Notes under the pieces: generated by a model
The model's input: only the letters and a program-made list of their open reading frames with translations
Database searches by the model: none
Told to the model about the DNA's origin: nothing
NCBI GenBank assembly: GCA_000328365.1
Contig: KB301364.1
Coordinates: 557,804 to 621,803 of the forward strand
From: Capitella teleta
Taxonomy: Eukaryota; Annelida; Polychaeta; Capitellidae
Direction: 5' to 3'
Length of the DNA: 64,000 bases
In this document: in pieces, positions 1 to 11,100 of the stretch
Layout: each line of letters starts with the position of its first letter
Numbering within the stretch: the stretch's first letter is position 1
Translations under genes and position numbers: made by a program

Positions 1-590
1 TTGCAAACCCGGAATGTGGTGTTGACATAACCAAGGAGTTGCGTTTCTTTTTCATCTAAGTATAGCTCTGAAAAAGGACCTCTGTTCATTTTGGAACCCT
101 TTTAGAAAGATTCTTTGAGCTTTTGTGGGTGACAAGAGACCAATTTTGAACAGTTTGGTCTTCTAGGAATAATTACCGAAAAGTTTGCCCTTTTGTTTTT
201 CATTTTTCACACCTTTTCATAACTTTCCCATTCATATCTATCTGCAAACACTTAAAAAGTTAATGCAGGTACTTCAGTGAGATCAACGGATATTTTAGAT
301 ACATATACATGCAGATAAATGTCATCTTGTAGCAGGCCTGCCGCATGCCACCGCTAACAAATTCCACCACTGGGTTTATTTCTTGGGGCTCTGCTACACA
401 TCATCAGGATAAATCGATCCCGCCTGTGTATGTTTGTTCAGTTCAGTGAAGCATACCCCAGTTGGCACTTGTGTTATTTACTTGTGTGCCGAGATATCGT
501 CAATGTGACGTTAGCAAATATGAGCAATCTCAGCGATTGCAGCATCACTGCACAATATGAGAGCAGAGGAGGTTGGTGCAGCAGTCAGAC
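1..590. other. Upstream region of the claudin-like gene
   Basis: I see no coding region I can support here. The stretch is AT-rich and ends in the 5' untranslated region of the gene that starts at 591. A short open frame at 430-639 overlaps that start in another frame and looks incidental. No TATA box or initiator stood out. Confidence 0.5.
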
Positions 591-1533
591 ATGGAACCCA
601 GAACAGCAGCAATCCTGGTTTTTGTGGGGTTTTTCATAGCGTTTGTGTTGTTTCTGACGTGTTTCGGAGCCGATTATTGGGCTGACACCGATTTACTGCA
701 TTCTGGAGTATGGAAAAGTTGTATCAAGTTAACTGATCAGTGTATGAATACTGCTGAGGCATTGGGACTGACAGGCAAAGAGGGTAGGTTACAACATCAA
801 CCACCTCTTTCCTATTTCTGCTGAAACATACAAATTCTCCCAATCACCTATTAATCTGGCCAATGACTACTACACAATACTATTGTTTTAATTTTCTCAC
901 AGGGATTGCCATTGCAATTCAAGTCCTGATGTGTCTCGCTCTGATCGTAGCGATAGCAGGTGGAGCTGCAAACATTTTCTGGATCGTCGAGCCTGATACG
1001 CCGAAGATTGGTATAATTACCTGTGCGTGCGTTATGGTGACAGGTGAGATAAATATCCTCTGATTATGAATATTTACTGATTACAGGTATCCACAGGTGG
1101 TTTTACAGGGATCTCTGTGGCTTTGTATTCCATGATGTACTCAGAAACAGTGAATGTTTTAGCGATTGTGACCGGCGGGGGCTCGAGCATGCCATCTGGG
1201 TGGGCGTATTATGTTGCACTGGCTTGTGCCACACTCTTTGAATTTCTGGGAATCGCCTGTTGTTGCTGCGCATGTCAAGGAGACTCAAACCGGAGACGAG
1301 TGCAACAACGACCTGGTTATAATGGTTACCATGGCAACCCAGGACCTTACAATAACCGAATGCACGGGCCGAATAATTATGGCGGCATGCCACCACAGAG
1401 CATCGACAGAGGAGGCTCCATGCCCAAGACAAGATACACGAACCACCACCACTCCGATGGCTACCCCGTTCCGATGGATCCCACTTACCCTCCGCCCTAC
1501 AGCCCACACCGTGCCCCACCACCGTATGAGTGA
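591..1533 (+). CDS. Claudin/PMP22-superfamily four-transmembrane protein
   Basis: Three exons, 591-783, 903-1043 and 1097-1533, join in phase 1 to give 256 residues. In-frame acceptors at 1097 and 1109 are both possible; 1097 gives a fuller third membrane segment. The start is the first ATG in frame, just before a hydrophobic segment (residues 7-27). The first extracellular loop carries the family signature: W30, then G-V-W at 39-41, C44 and C51. Segments two to four follow at about 66-90, 100-125 and 145-165, and the last ends in four consecutive cysteines, a likely palmitoylation site. The cytoplasmic tail is rich in Pro, Tyr, Asn and His and ends with two PPPY motifs, which in other proteins bind WW domains. 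Members of this superfamily act at cell junctions or as membrane adaptors. Which subfamily it belongs to is not clear; the fold is fairly secure. Confidence 0.85.
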
Positions 1534-1961
1534 CCCCTCTGGATTACAGAGGCCATTGACCGCATCATTATCCGATTGATAGTGTGCCATTTCGCTTCCC
1601 ACTGTGTAATCTACGAGGAAAGGCTCAGCTCATTTTTACTATTGATTTCCGTCTTCACACCTGGCTACACGCCCCTGAACCAATCCTGGGTTCTGAAGCT
1701 CCATGATGCTCGCTTCCATGACCCAATCATAAAATGAACTACTTAACTAGTATGGTAGATACGTGTATTACAAATTTTAAATTGACACTTGCGAAACTTC
1801 AAAATGTTGGCTTATAAAACCTCTTGGTAGATAAACTCGATCTATTATTGTTTGTTTGTCCTGCGCGGCGATTCGCTCAACTCATTCGTATTCCGCCATG
1901 GAGTGCACAATGAAATGACGTAGGCCCCTATCATTTCGTCATAGCTTTGTGTATACTAGTA

Positions 1962-1967
1962 AATAAA
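1962..1967 (+). terminator. Polyadenylation signal of the claudin-like gene
   Basis: AATAAA lies about 430 bases after the stop codon at 1533, on the same strand, with no other gene in between. Confidence 0.55.
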
Positions 1968-2340
1968 GTGTAGAGTCAAGGATCTTTGGGTCAGTAAACA
2001 TCAACAATGGTAAACAGTGGGGTTATTTATTTATTCCTATTTTTGCTCGTGGATTCGTGATTTGCTAAGTCAACAATAGAACTGTTAGGCTCCCAATGAT
2101 GTCAAGATGTCGGCCGATGTGCTCTGGGAGGGTAGATCCATGATATCATGGTGATAATATTATCAGTTCGATTGACTGGTGTAAAACGGACATCCTGTTG
2201 GCCAGGGTGGAATTTCTCTCCTTCCCTGGTCAGATGAAAACAACTGAGACCTGCCTACGAGGGAATCAGGGAATGAATCACAACGACCATCATAACGCTC
2301 TTGCATGAAACTATCCTGATTCATAACGTTTACTGGCTAT
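1968..2340. other. Intergenic stretch, nothing recognised
   Basis: No supported gene or repeat. Ordinary mixed-composition DNA between the claudin-like gene and a small LINE-like scrap. Confidence 0.4.
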
Positions 2341-2346
2341 AATTTT

Positions 2347-2409
2347 GAGGAGACAGAGAAGCATGTTTTATTTGAATGCTCATTGTACGAAAGACACAGA
2401 ATTGCATGA
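2347..2409 (+). mobile_element. Possible non-LTR retrotransposon ORF2 C-terminal scrap
   Basis: One frame reads EETEKHVLFECSLYERHRIA followed by a stop. It resembles the E..H.L..C..Y...R zinc-knuckle-like motif that ends many LINE reverse transcriptases. Only about 21 codons are legible and an upstream stop closes the frame, so this is a relic at best and could be chance. Confidence 0.3.
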
Positions 2410-2429
2410 AGATCCAATAAACGGAGTCC

Positions 2430-5400
2430 TGGGATTTGAGGTGTCGTCAGAGATGGACTGTTTAATTTTGAGAAATGTGGGTGCGATGTGGAGGGAAAGA
2501 GGGAAGCACGAGAGATAAAGAAAGTAGGGGGAGACGAATTGGGAAGCAGGAGTTTTTCTGGGGGGATGGGGGGGGGGGGGTTGGCTTGTTTGGGCTTTTG
2601 GTGTTATGGTCTATACACCATATACTCACCGCGATATATAGATCCGCTCCTGTACGTATAACTATTGGCACTATAAGGATGACATCAAACTGAAGCATGA
2701 AAGCGAATACAATTCCGAACTCACGCCATAGATGCACGGATATTTTGTCTAATACAATTTATGTCGTTAATTGAACTGCTGGCCATGAAGACGTCAGCAG
2801 AATCCCCCGATTCCGCTTCCACGTTATGTCCAGGTATTTTTGTTGCTAATTTAGACCAGATATCAACGAAAGTGATCTTTAATATGCTATGTCTTCTTGA
2901 TATCACATAAAACTCGTCCGGCTGACGGCCAGCAATTCTGAGCATCACTGAATTGAGTGAATTCAATTGTTCATCTATTATGGTCACGATCACCAAACTA
3001 TAAGCACATTTCATGTCACTGTTTCTAGGAAAGAGTGGTTTCATGTGGGTGGGCATACAATGGGCTAATCGGAACCTATCGTGCCGCTTTCCTGTGTCAC
3101 CGATGTTGTGAAGAGAATTTTTTTTTTCTATCGTGGATTCAGGGAGAAGAGGAAGCGTTAGACGAGCACGTGCCGTAGACGCGCGTTTCGGTTTAACCCA
3201 AGCAGACGTGAGCAAAATTTTGTCCAACGAATGTCTCCTCTTGTGAGCGAAAAATAGAAAGGCCAGTCGATCAGGATGAGAACGACAATCTGGTGTCGTA
3301 AATAAATCGCCAACAATAATTAAAACTTTTTAAAGGGATTGGGCACCACGTGTATTATCTACATGTTTCTTGCTTTGTAATCTGTATCAGGGTTAAAAGG
3401 GTGCATACGTATGGGGGTTTCAGTCAGTGGTGATTTTCCTTTATAGGATATGCCAGTAAATTACACATTAAACCGGAACTTATAATGGACTATAAATAGA
3501 AGTGGACCCTGGTGGGTGTTCTAAATTTTAACAGAAACTGAATAATTGATTCGACGCAGAAGTTATTTCACGTTCACATTCTCGATTATTATTATTATTT
3601 CTTCTCTCAGATCGAAGTTTAGGATCGTTTAGGAATCGATGATATTGTTCAATCATACCACTCAAGGCTGAGTCGATGATGATTAATTTGTGTGTGCATT
3701 ATAGCTAAAGAGGTATCGTTGTTGCAAGTATCAATATATATTTGTGTACCTGGCCGGGTGTCAGAAGTCAGTAAGCGCGAGGTTGGAGGTTCTGATCCCA
3801 CCGGCCATTTGAATAAAGTTTGAATAAAACTTACTTAGAGCACCAACACATTTTGATGATTAACCATTTGCAAGTAATTTGCAAGAGTGACAGAAACAAG
3901 CTTTATTTATCGATATGATGTTTACATCGAAGATGATTCGATATCACTGAGTATAATTTATATGAAGGATATAACAGCACATCATGCCTCATAAATGTTT
4001 TGCTTTTCTTAAATATCTTTGCTTACAATTTCACCCACTTATATCAATACTCAGCGTTTTCTCATACACCGGGTTCATTGAGTACTATATGTGATACTAA
4101 GTAATTTGTTGGCAGATTACTGTCCACGACCACAAAACTTAACATCTCATCATGATCAAAGAGAGCGATATCACCAAAACAACTTCGGATTAAAACTAAT
4201 TAACATTTTATGTTACGCAATAAACTGCATTCTCTTTGAACGTATATAGAAGTCATCTATCAGTGGCGATGGAATTTCAACATCAAAGGACGTGTTCTCT
4301 GATTCGAGTCATCTTGATTGTTTGTGACGCAACATGAGTTGCCAGCGCCAGTAGTAAGCATTGTTTGGCGTTTGTCCAAACTGGAGGTTATTCATGCGCA
4401 GTGTCGCATTGCACACGCACCATTCACGTTCTGAAATCTATCCTGCTGTTTATTGAAATAATTAATTTTATAATTACGTCGGATTTGGTCAATTCCGTTA
4501 AAACAATGAACTTTATTTTCTTTTATTATGCGTATACTTCGGTTTATCCTCCACCGACAACAATCAACGAACAGAACTTCGACCGAGTTACCAATTGAGA
4601 TAGGTGTTCCTGTGAGTTGTGCTACAATGAATGCATTTAGAGCCGCGGCGTCATTGCGCAAAATGGGTTGAAATGGATTGTCCATCTCTCCTTGCTAAGT
4701 ATGTCATGCGCAGGCGTCTGTTTTACGAAGGCGTCTGTTTTACGAATGATGAATGGGTTCTATACCGATAGCCATTCTCAAGTGTTTTTTGTTTTTTGTT
4801 TGTTTGTTTTTTTTTTCGCGGCCTTCGAAAGCATCCATCTATTAGCTAACCCAAGAGGGGGGGGGGGATCGAAGTGACTGCACCCCTATACGCGACGCGC
4901 CCCGAATGGGTACATCGACTCTCGTCCAAGATAATATAGGCATAAACATCACGTATTGGGTCATCGACCGCTGACATCAGAACATCAGCAATCGCCAGAG
5001 AAATCCTGCATGCTCGATTCAAACCATTCCTCCAAATGACATCTCGGCCTTGTTCTTTTGTTGCGAGAAGAAGACTAGCTGCGTTTTCATATCGTTGTAG
5101 ACCTAGCATATTCACGAAAACATGCATTCCCATCTGATTATCTCATTAAATATGATACATGTATATGTATATAGATCTCAAGATCTGAACTTGCTTTTCT
5201 ATACATATATTTTTTTCATATGTCAACAACGTATTTTTGGCGATAAAGTTATTAGCAACCTACTTTAAACCAGCTGATATGCAAGGGTTCTAGAGTCAAA
5301 TCACTTCCAAGGTTCACAAGATATTTTTTTTCTGTGGGCACTATTGTTAATGCGTTATAGGGGCGGGGATAATTATTACTGTCCACTGAATATTTCCACA

Positions 5401-5840
5401 CAGACGAAGAGTTCATGCACAATGATAAACGCATCAAGGAAATTAGGGCTGCCTCGTGTGCCACGATTTGGTCAGGGACTCTGTGTAAAAAGTGAATGCA
5501 TGCAGAAAAATGTCTCTTGCCTCGTACTGTGATCACCAAGCACGCGTGGTTGCGCAAAAAAGAAATCGTTAGGCAATGAATACATTTGAACACATTTATT
5601 TCATGCTGAATCAGCAAAAAAAAACAAAAAAACAACGACTTTTGTACAAAATAATGTATAGCATATAAATACGAAGAAATATCAATGGCAAAATATTATC
5701 ATTACATCCAACACGTGACCAGTCACAAAATATTTATTAGACACCGATCTACTTTCACTTTCACTTATATCACAAAGCGCAGGAATTTTGGGGCAAAATG
5801 GCGTCGTTTTATACACTGCACACACAAAAGTAGATCCATA
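2430..5840. other. Gene-poor stretch with unassigned minus-strand open frames
   Basis: Three minus-strand open stretches, 2721-3227, 4550-4685 and 4860-5133, have protein-like composition, but none starts with a convincing ATG or shows a clear splice chain. The first contains, around 2760-3000, a run that loosely resembles the last third of a VWA domain. The other two I do not recognise. A tRNA-like B-box segment at about 3745-3815 may be a SINE scrap. Nothing here is firm. Confidence 0.25.
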
Positions 5841-5842
5841 TT

Positions 5843-5848
5843 TTTATT
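5843..5848 (-). terminator. Polyadenylation signal of the C13-like gene
   Basis: AATAAA on the minus strand, 73 bases after the stop codon at 5921-5923 of the gene that runs from 14838 down to 5921. Confidence 0.6.
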
Positions 5849-5920
5849 TGCAATTCGCAGCAGAAATGAAAACCATATAATTGAACTATTTTCTTCTTCT
5901 TGCCTCACAGCCCGTGAGAT

Positions 5921-8156
5921 TCATTCAAAGATTAGAGCTGGAATTGCTGAGAAATGCGATATCCGGTTATCGGCGTAGATACGGGGGTCAGCGTTCGGTA
6001 TTTCGGTGTCTAGTGAGAAGATGGTCGGAGTTTTCTGGAGAATGAGGCCGTAAGTGATGTCGTAATCCCTCTTGAGGGAAAGGAGGCTTGACGAAGGACA
6101 TCACCCACAGCGCAGTGGGTAGGTTCTGGCAACCAAGGTAATTTTGTTGTAGTTCTTTGTGCGTGAATGGAGGAACAACATCACATGGAGCTCCAAAGAT
6201 GTTGACGTTTTCTGTTGCTTCTCCGATGGCGGAGTCTGGGATCGAGTTTTGCAGGACACGCTTCGATTCCTGAGAAAATAATCCTAGATTTAACTAAGGC
6301 ATTCGATCCTAGATTTAACTATCACATTCAATCATGGATTTAACTAAGACATTCGATCATAGATATGTAACTAAGACATTCGATCATAGATTTAATTAAG
6401 ATATTCGATCATAGATTCATCTATGATATTTAATTATAGATGTAACTAAGACATTCGATCATAGATTTAACTAAGGGATTAGGTAATAGATTTAACGAAG
6501 ACTTTCGATCACAGATATGTAAATAAGACATTTGATCATAGACTTAACTATGGAATTCGCTTATAGATTTAGCTATGATATTCAACCATGGATGTAACTA
6601 AAATATACAATCATAGATGTAACTAAGACATTCGATCATAGATTTAATTAAGGGATGGGATCATAGATATAACTATGACATTCAATCATGTATTTATCTA
6701 AGGTCTCAGGCATTCGATGATAGATATAACTAAGGAATTCGAACACAGATTTAGCTTTGACATTCGATCATAGATATGTAACCAAGACATTAGATCATAG
6801 ATTTAATTAAGGGATGTGATCATAGATATAACTATGACATTCAATCATGCATTTAACTAAGATCTGAGGCATTTGATGATATATTTAACTAAGACATTCG
6901 ATCATAAATTTATCTAAAGAATTTGATCATAGATTTAGCTTTGACATTCAATCATAGATGTAACTAAGGCATTCGATCATAGATTTAACTAAGGAATTCG
7001 ATCATAGATTTAGCTATGGCATTCAATGATAGATGTAACTAAGGCATTCGATCATATTTAGATTTAACTAAGGAATTCGATCATAGATTTAACGAAGACA
7101 TTCGATCATAAATTTAACTATGGAATTCGAACATAGATGTAACTGAGAAATTCGGTCATAGATGTATCTAAAAAATTCGATCATAGATGTAAATAAGACA
7201 TTCGATCATATATTTAATTAAGGTATTCGATCCACTGCACACTATTCGAATTGTCTTAGCATCTAAGCTCTAGCAATGTCTATTATTCTCGATGCTACCT
7301 ACCCTGTGTACATCCTTCATACACACTGATGTGTGATTGGTCTCCGACCAGTACTGCGTGAAGTCAGAGCCGTATGAATATTCGTGATCTTTTGAGCTGG
7401 CGAACACCATGACGTTAGAGTGGGACTTAGATCGTCGGAATGCTCGGGCGATCTCCCCCGAGTAGCTCTGGTCGACGATCAGATGCACCTGACGCGCCTC
7501 ACAGTGAGACAGGTCAGCGAGCAGCTCATCCAGCGAGTACACCTCATCCACTGACGCCTGGAATGGACGTATGTCTGTATTATTACTCAGACCGATAGGA
7601 ATGTGAATGTTTACAATAGCATTGATTCCCACGGAAGTTGTCGAACAAAACTGAAATTTGATTGACAAAAATAAGAAAAGAAGCTAAAATGTTACGCAAA
7701 ATGCCACGTAAAACCGACAATAAATTATGAATGAAATAGAACTCATGTTGCGAGGCGAGGGTTGGGGGATGAATCGAGGCAACCGGATTAATAAATAGGT
7801 CAATGCAACAGAAGATCTCATCAATCAAACTGATCTCAGGCGGTAAGCAGAGATTTGCAGATAGTTATTGTGGAAAAACGGCCCTACCTCTCCGTCTGCA
7901 TCGATGTCCCATAGGAGGCTGGACCCGTCGTGCTTGGCGGGGCTGTTCATGTAGAAAACGAACGAATCCACGCAGTGTGGCGATGAGCATAGTCGTTGCA
8001 CGTGGTATCGCATGGCCAGCTTGAATGCAGCCGGGTGAACTCGGGCGCGGGCATCGTCCACGGTCGTAAGGTTGCCTGGAGGTATAACAAATACATGTAT
8101 TTATATACCGGGGGAACATGTAAACGAATCTTTCATCATTGGCTGGTTGCATTGTG

Positions 8157-8191
<35 letters not shown>

Positions 8192-11100
8192 GGGAGATTT
8201 TGATCATTATAATAGAATCACCCGAAAATTAAATAATTCACTCTCGATAAATGTACGTAATCATGACAATAGCAGCCCATTAGATTAAAATTAACCGTAA
8301 ATTCAAGAAATCTTACTGTGAAAAAACTGTATTTTCATCTTATAACAAACAATATGAATTCGTATAAATTTCTGACCAGAATCGGTGCTGTAATGATAAT
8401 GTACCTTACGTAATTCATGTAATTTCGAGATTCATTACAAACGATCAGAATATGTATAGCTTTGAGAAAAAAAATGAAGATCTAATGGATGTTTTGTAAA
8501 GATCAAAGAGAAGTAGTTCAAAGCGACAATGTCCTCTTTTGAGCTACAATCGTCAGAATGGACTTCTTGTTGCTTTGATCTTGCCGACTGCTAGCCACGC
8601 CCACCGTTGCTGCCTTACAGGAAGATTCGGGGGTTTAGAAAGTTTATTATTTTGGGCGATTAGGATTTCTTTTTATTCTGATGGATGCAGAACCACAAAG
8701 TACAAATTGATGGGTTTCTGATGCTATCAAATTGCCATGAATTAGTGCAATTATTTCTTATACTGGGCGGTGGCGCACAGGGACAGCACTGGCAGCTGGA
8801 GAAGAACCAAGCAAGAAACGTGAATAGCAGCTGGAGCTATAGAAACATATGCAGCTGCAATCAGAGGAGAATATAGAGCTGCATTATTATCATCAGCAGC
8901 TGGAGAAAGATCTGCAACCTGCAGCTGGACAAAGACCAAGAGCAGCAGCTGCAGAATGACATCATCAGCTGCAGCAAGAGCAGCAGCATCGTGAACAGGA
9001 AATACAGAGCGAAGAGCAGAAGCGAGAGGCAGAAGACAGTGATGTGTTGGGGGTAGGGGTGGAGGCATCTGTCAATCACATACGTGCTGACAGCTAGGAT
9101 CATTAAGGGCACGTAACGAGCGCTTTGCTTCAGGTATTGCGCTTTGATCTTTCGCGCCGACAATAACCGCAATCATGCTTCTTTCATGGCCTGAAAAATC
9201 TGCGCTCCTCACTCTACTGACGCCGAGCATCGGTGTCAATGGTGAAACACCTTTAATTGATATACTGAGGGTAGGCAACATATAACATACGTGTTATTTG
9301 ACTGGAGGGAAGAGACACACCGGATCTCTTTGATGCCTTTGTCGGCAATTAAGTCTCAATTAGCAGAGAGGGAAACATAATAAAATTCAAATACTTCTCT
9401 GAGTCTTTCATTTGTCCCCTGCATGTATAGATTAAAACATCAAAGTGACACAACTGACAGGTACAAATACAGAGCCTCAGGCTAACATCACAAAGCATCG
9501 CACACGAGCAGAATATGTCTTAATTGATCTGCATATTATTCAGTCGTACCTGGGTTCGCGATGATACCATGGGCGCCATTCGCATAGAACACCTCGATGT
9601 TCTTACGCTTGAAGCTGTGACGACGAAGCATGTGGTACATGTCCCTGATGTTGTCATGCTGGCCTATCCTGGAGTTCCATCGGTTCCACCCACCAGACAG
9701 CAGGATCGCTTGGTCACATATCTCGAATGGTCGGCATGAGGTTGAGACCAGGTCATGGCTGGTCTCGCAACGCTTGGTGTTTTCTTTGATCGGGTTGCAG
9801 ATCAACTCTGAGGTGTCGTTGATGCTTCTCAGTTCCGGGCATTCTGCAAACCCTGGGGCGTTGGAGCGACAAGTCAGGACTTGTGTCTTAGTGTCATCAT
9901 TCTCCATGTACACCAAGGGAAGGAAGTTGATTTCGCATCTTCTGGCGAAGTTCCTCCTTCTCTGTCGGCGTTGAAGAACATTCCGGCAGCGTCGCTTCAA
10001 CGCCAGAATCATGCATTCGCCACCTGGAAGTATATAATTTAATCAACCATTGTACCACCTAGAACAGGGCCTGGATTACTCAACACCCATTCGTTTGATT
10101 AACGGTATGGAGTGTCCAGGGCTGAGCTCCTTCTCGCGGATTTATAACTCACAGAAGCACCCTCGAAGTTGAGCTACAGTCATTGAAGACAGTCATAAAA
10201 CTATCATGGTCAATTTATGCCCTGTCTGACCGTGGACTTGACCACTAGATGGATACCTTCACCCTGTGACCAAACCGAGGGAATCACTTCTAAAACTGGT
10301 CATACATACCCTAAAAGATCTACATAATTCCATTAACAAGAAATGTTCCATGTGGAATGTGGGAATTTTGGATACAAGTATTTCCTAATCCGTAGACAGG
10401 TGAATGGTCTTACCTTTGTTAGGGGTTATCCAAGCTAGGATACAATAGGGTTTCCCAGAATTTTTTGTGAGCAGGAAATATGACAGGTAGGTGTATTTTT
10501 ATGCTCATATGATTCATGCTCATGCCAGTCAGAACCTCGATATCAGACACACCTTTCATTGTTTGTGATTGGGGTTGCTATCACCTGATGCGATGAGGAT
10601 GGCTTTGTGTTTATCGGTGATTATTTAACTAGGGTGTTGTGTAATGTACAGTGATATTTATAATTTACTTGGTATATGCAAACCATACAGATAATTTTCA
10701 TAATTGCTATTCTCGCCTCTGCATGCATCAGGCTTACAATATTGAACTTCATTATTAGATTACAAGGAAAGGAAGAAGGAATAATTCCCCCATACCCCAA
10801 AAGACAAGGAGTGCATAATATTTGGAAGATGTTGGAATCAAATACCAATGATACCAGCGACGGCTTACAACCGTATTGATGTAACAATTTGCCAGCTTTG
10901 CGAGATCAAAGAGAACCGATTATTGGGTTATCAAAGGATTTTCCCCGCAATTTAAGCTGAGACCCTTGGCCACACACATCGTTCGGGAGCATTGAACATT
11001 TCTGCTATGTTGGTTCAAAATGGTCTTATGCATACGTGGACTAAAGACTCCTCACCGTCAGCACACGAAAGTGAGAATCGGTTTATATTTATAGCATTGG

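Noticed and set aside
1103-1602. Overlapping frames on both strands over the claudin-like last exon
   Set aside because: Shadows of the real coding frame, which alone contains the membrane segments and joins in phase to the upstream exons.
4860-5133. Minus-strand frame with a GPCR-like SLAIADVL motif
   Set aside because: The residues after it are charged (DDPIRD), not a membrane helix; the match is too short.
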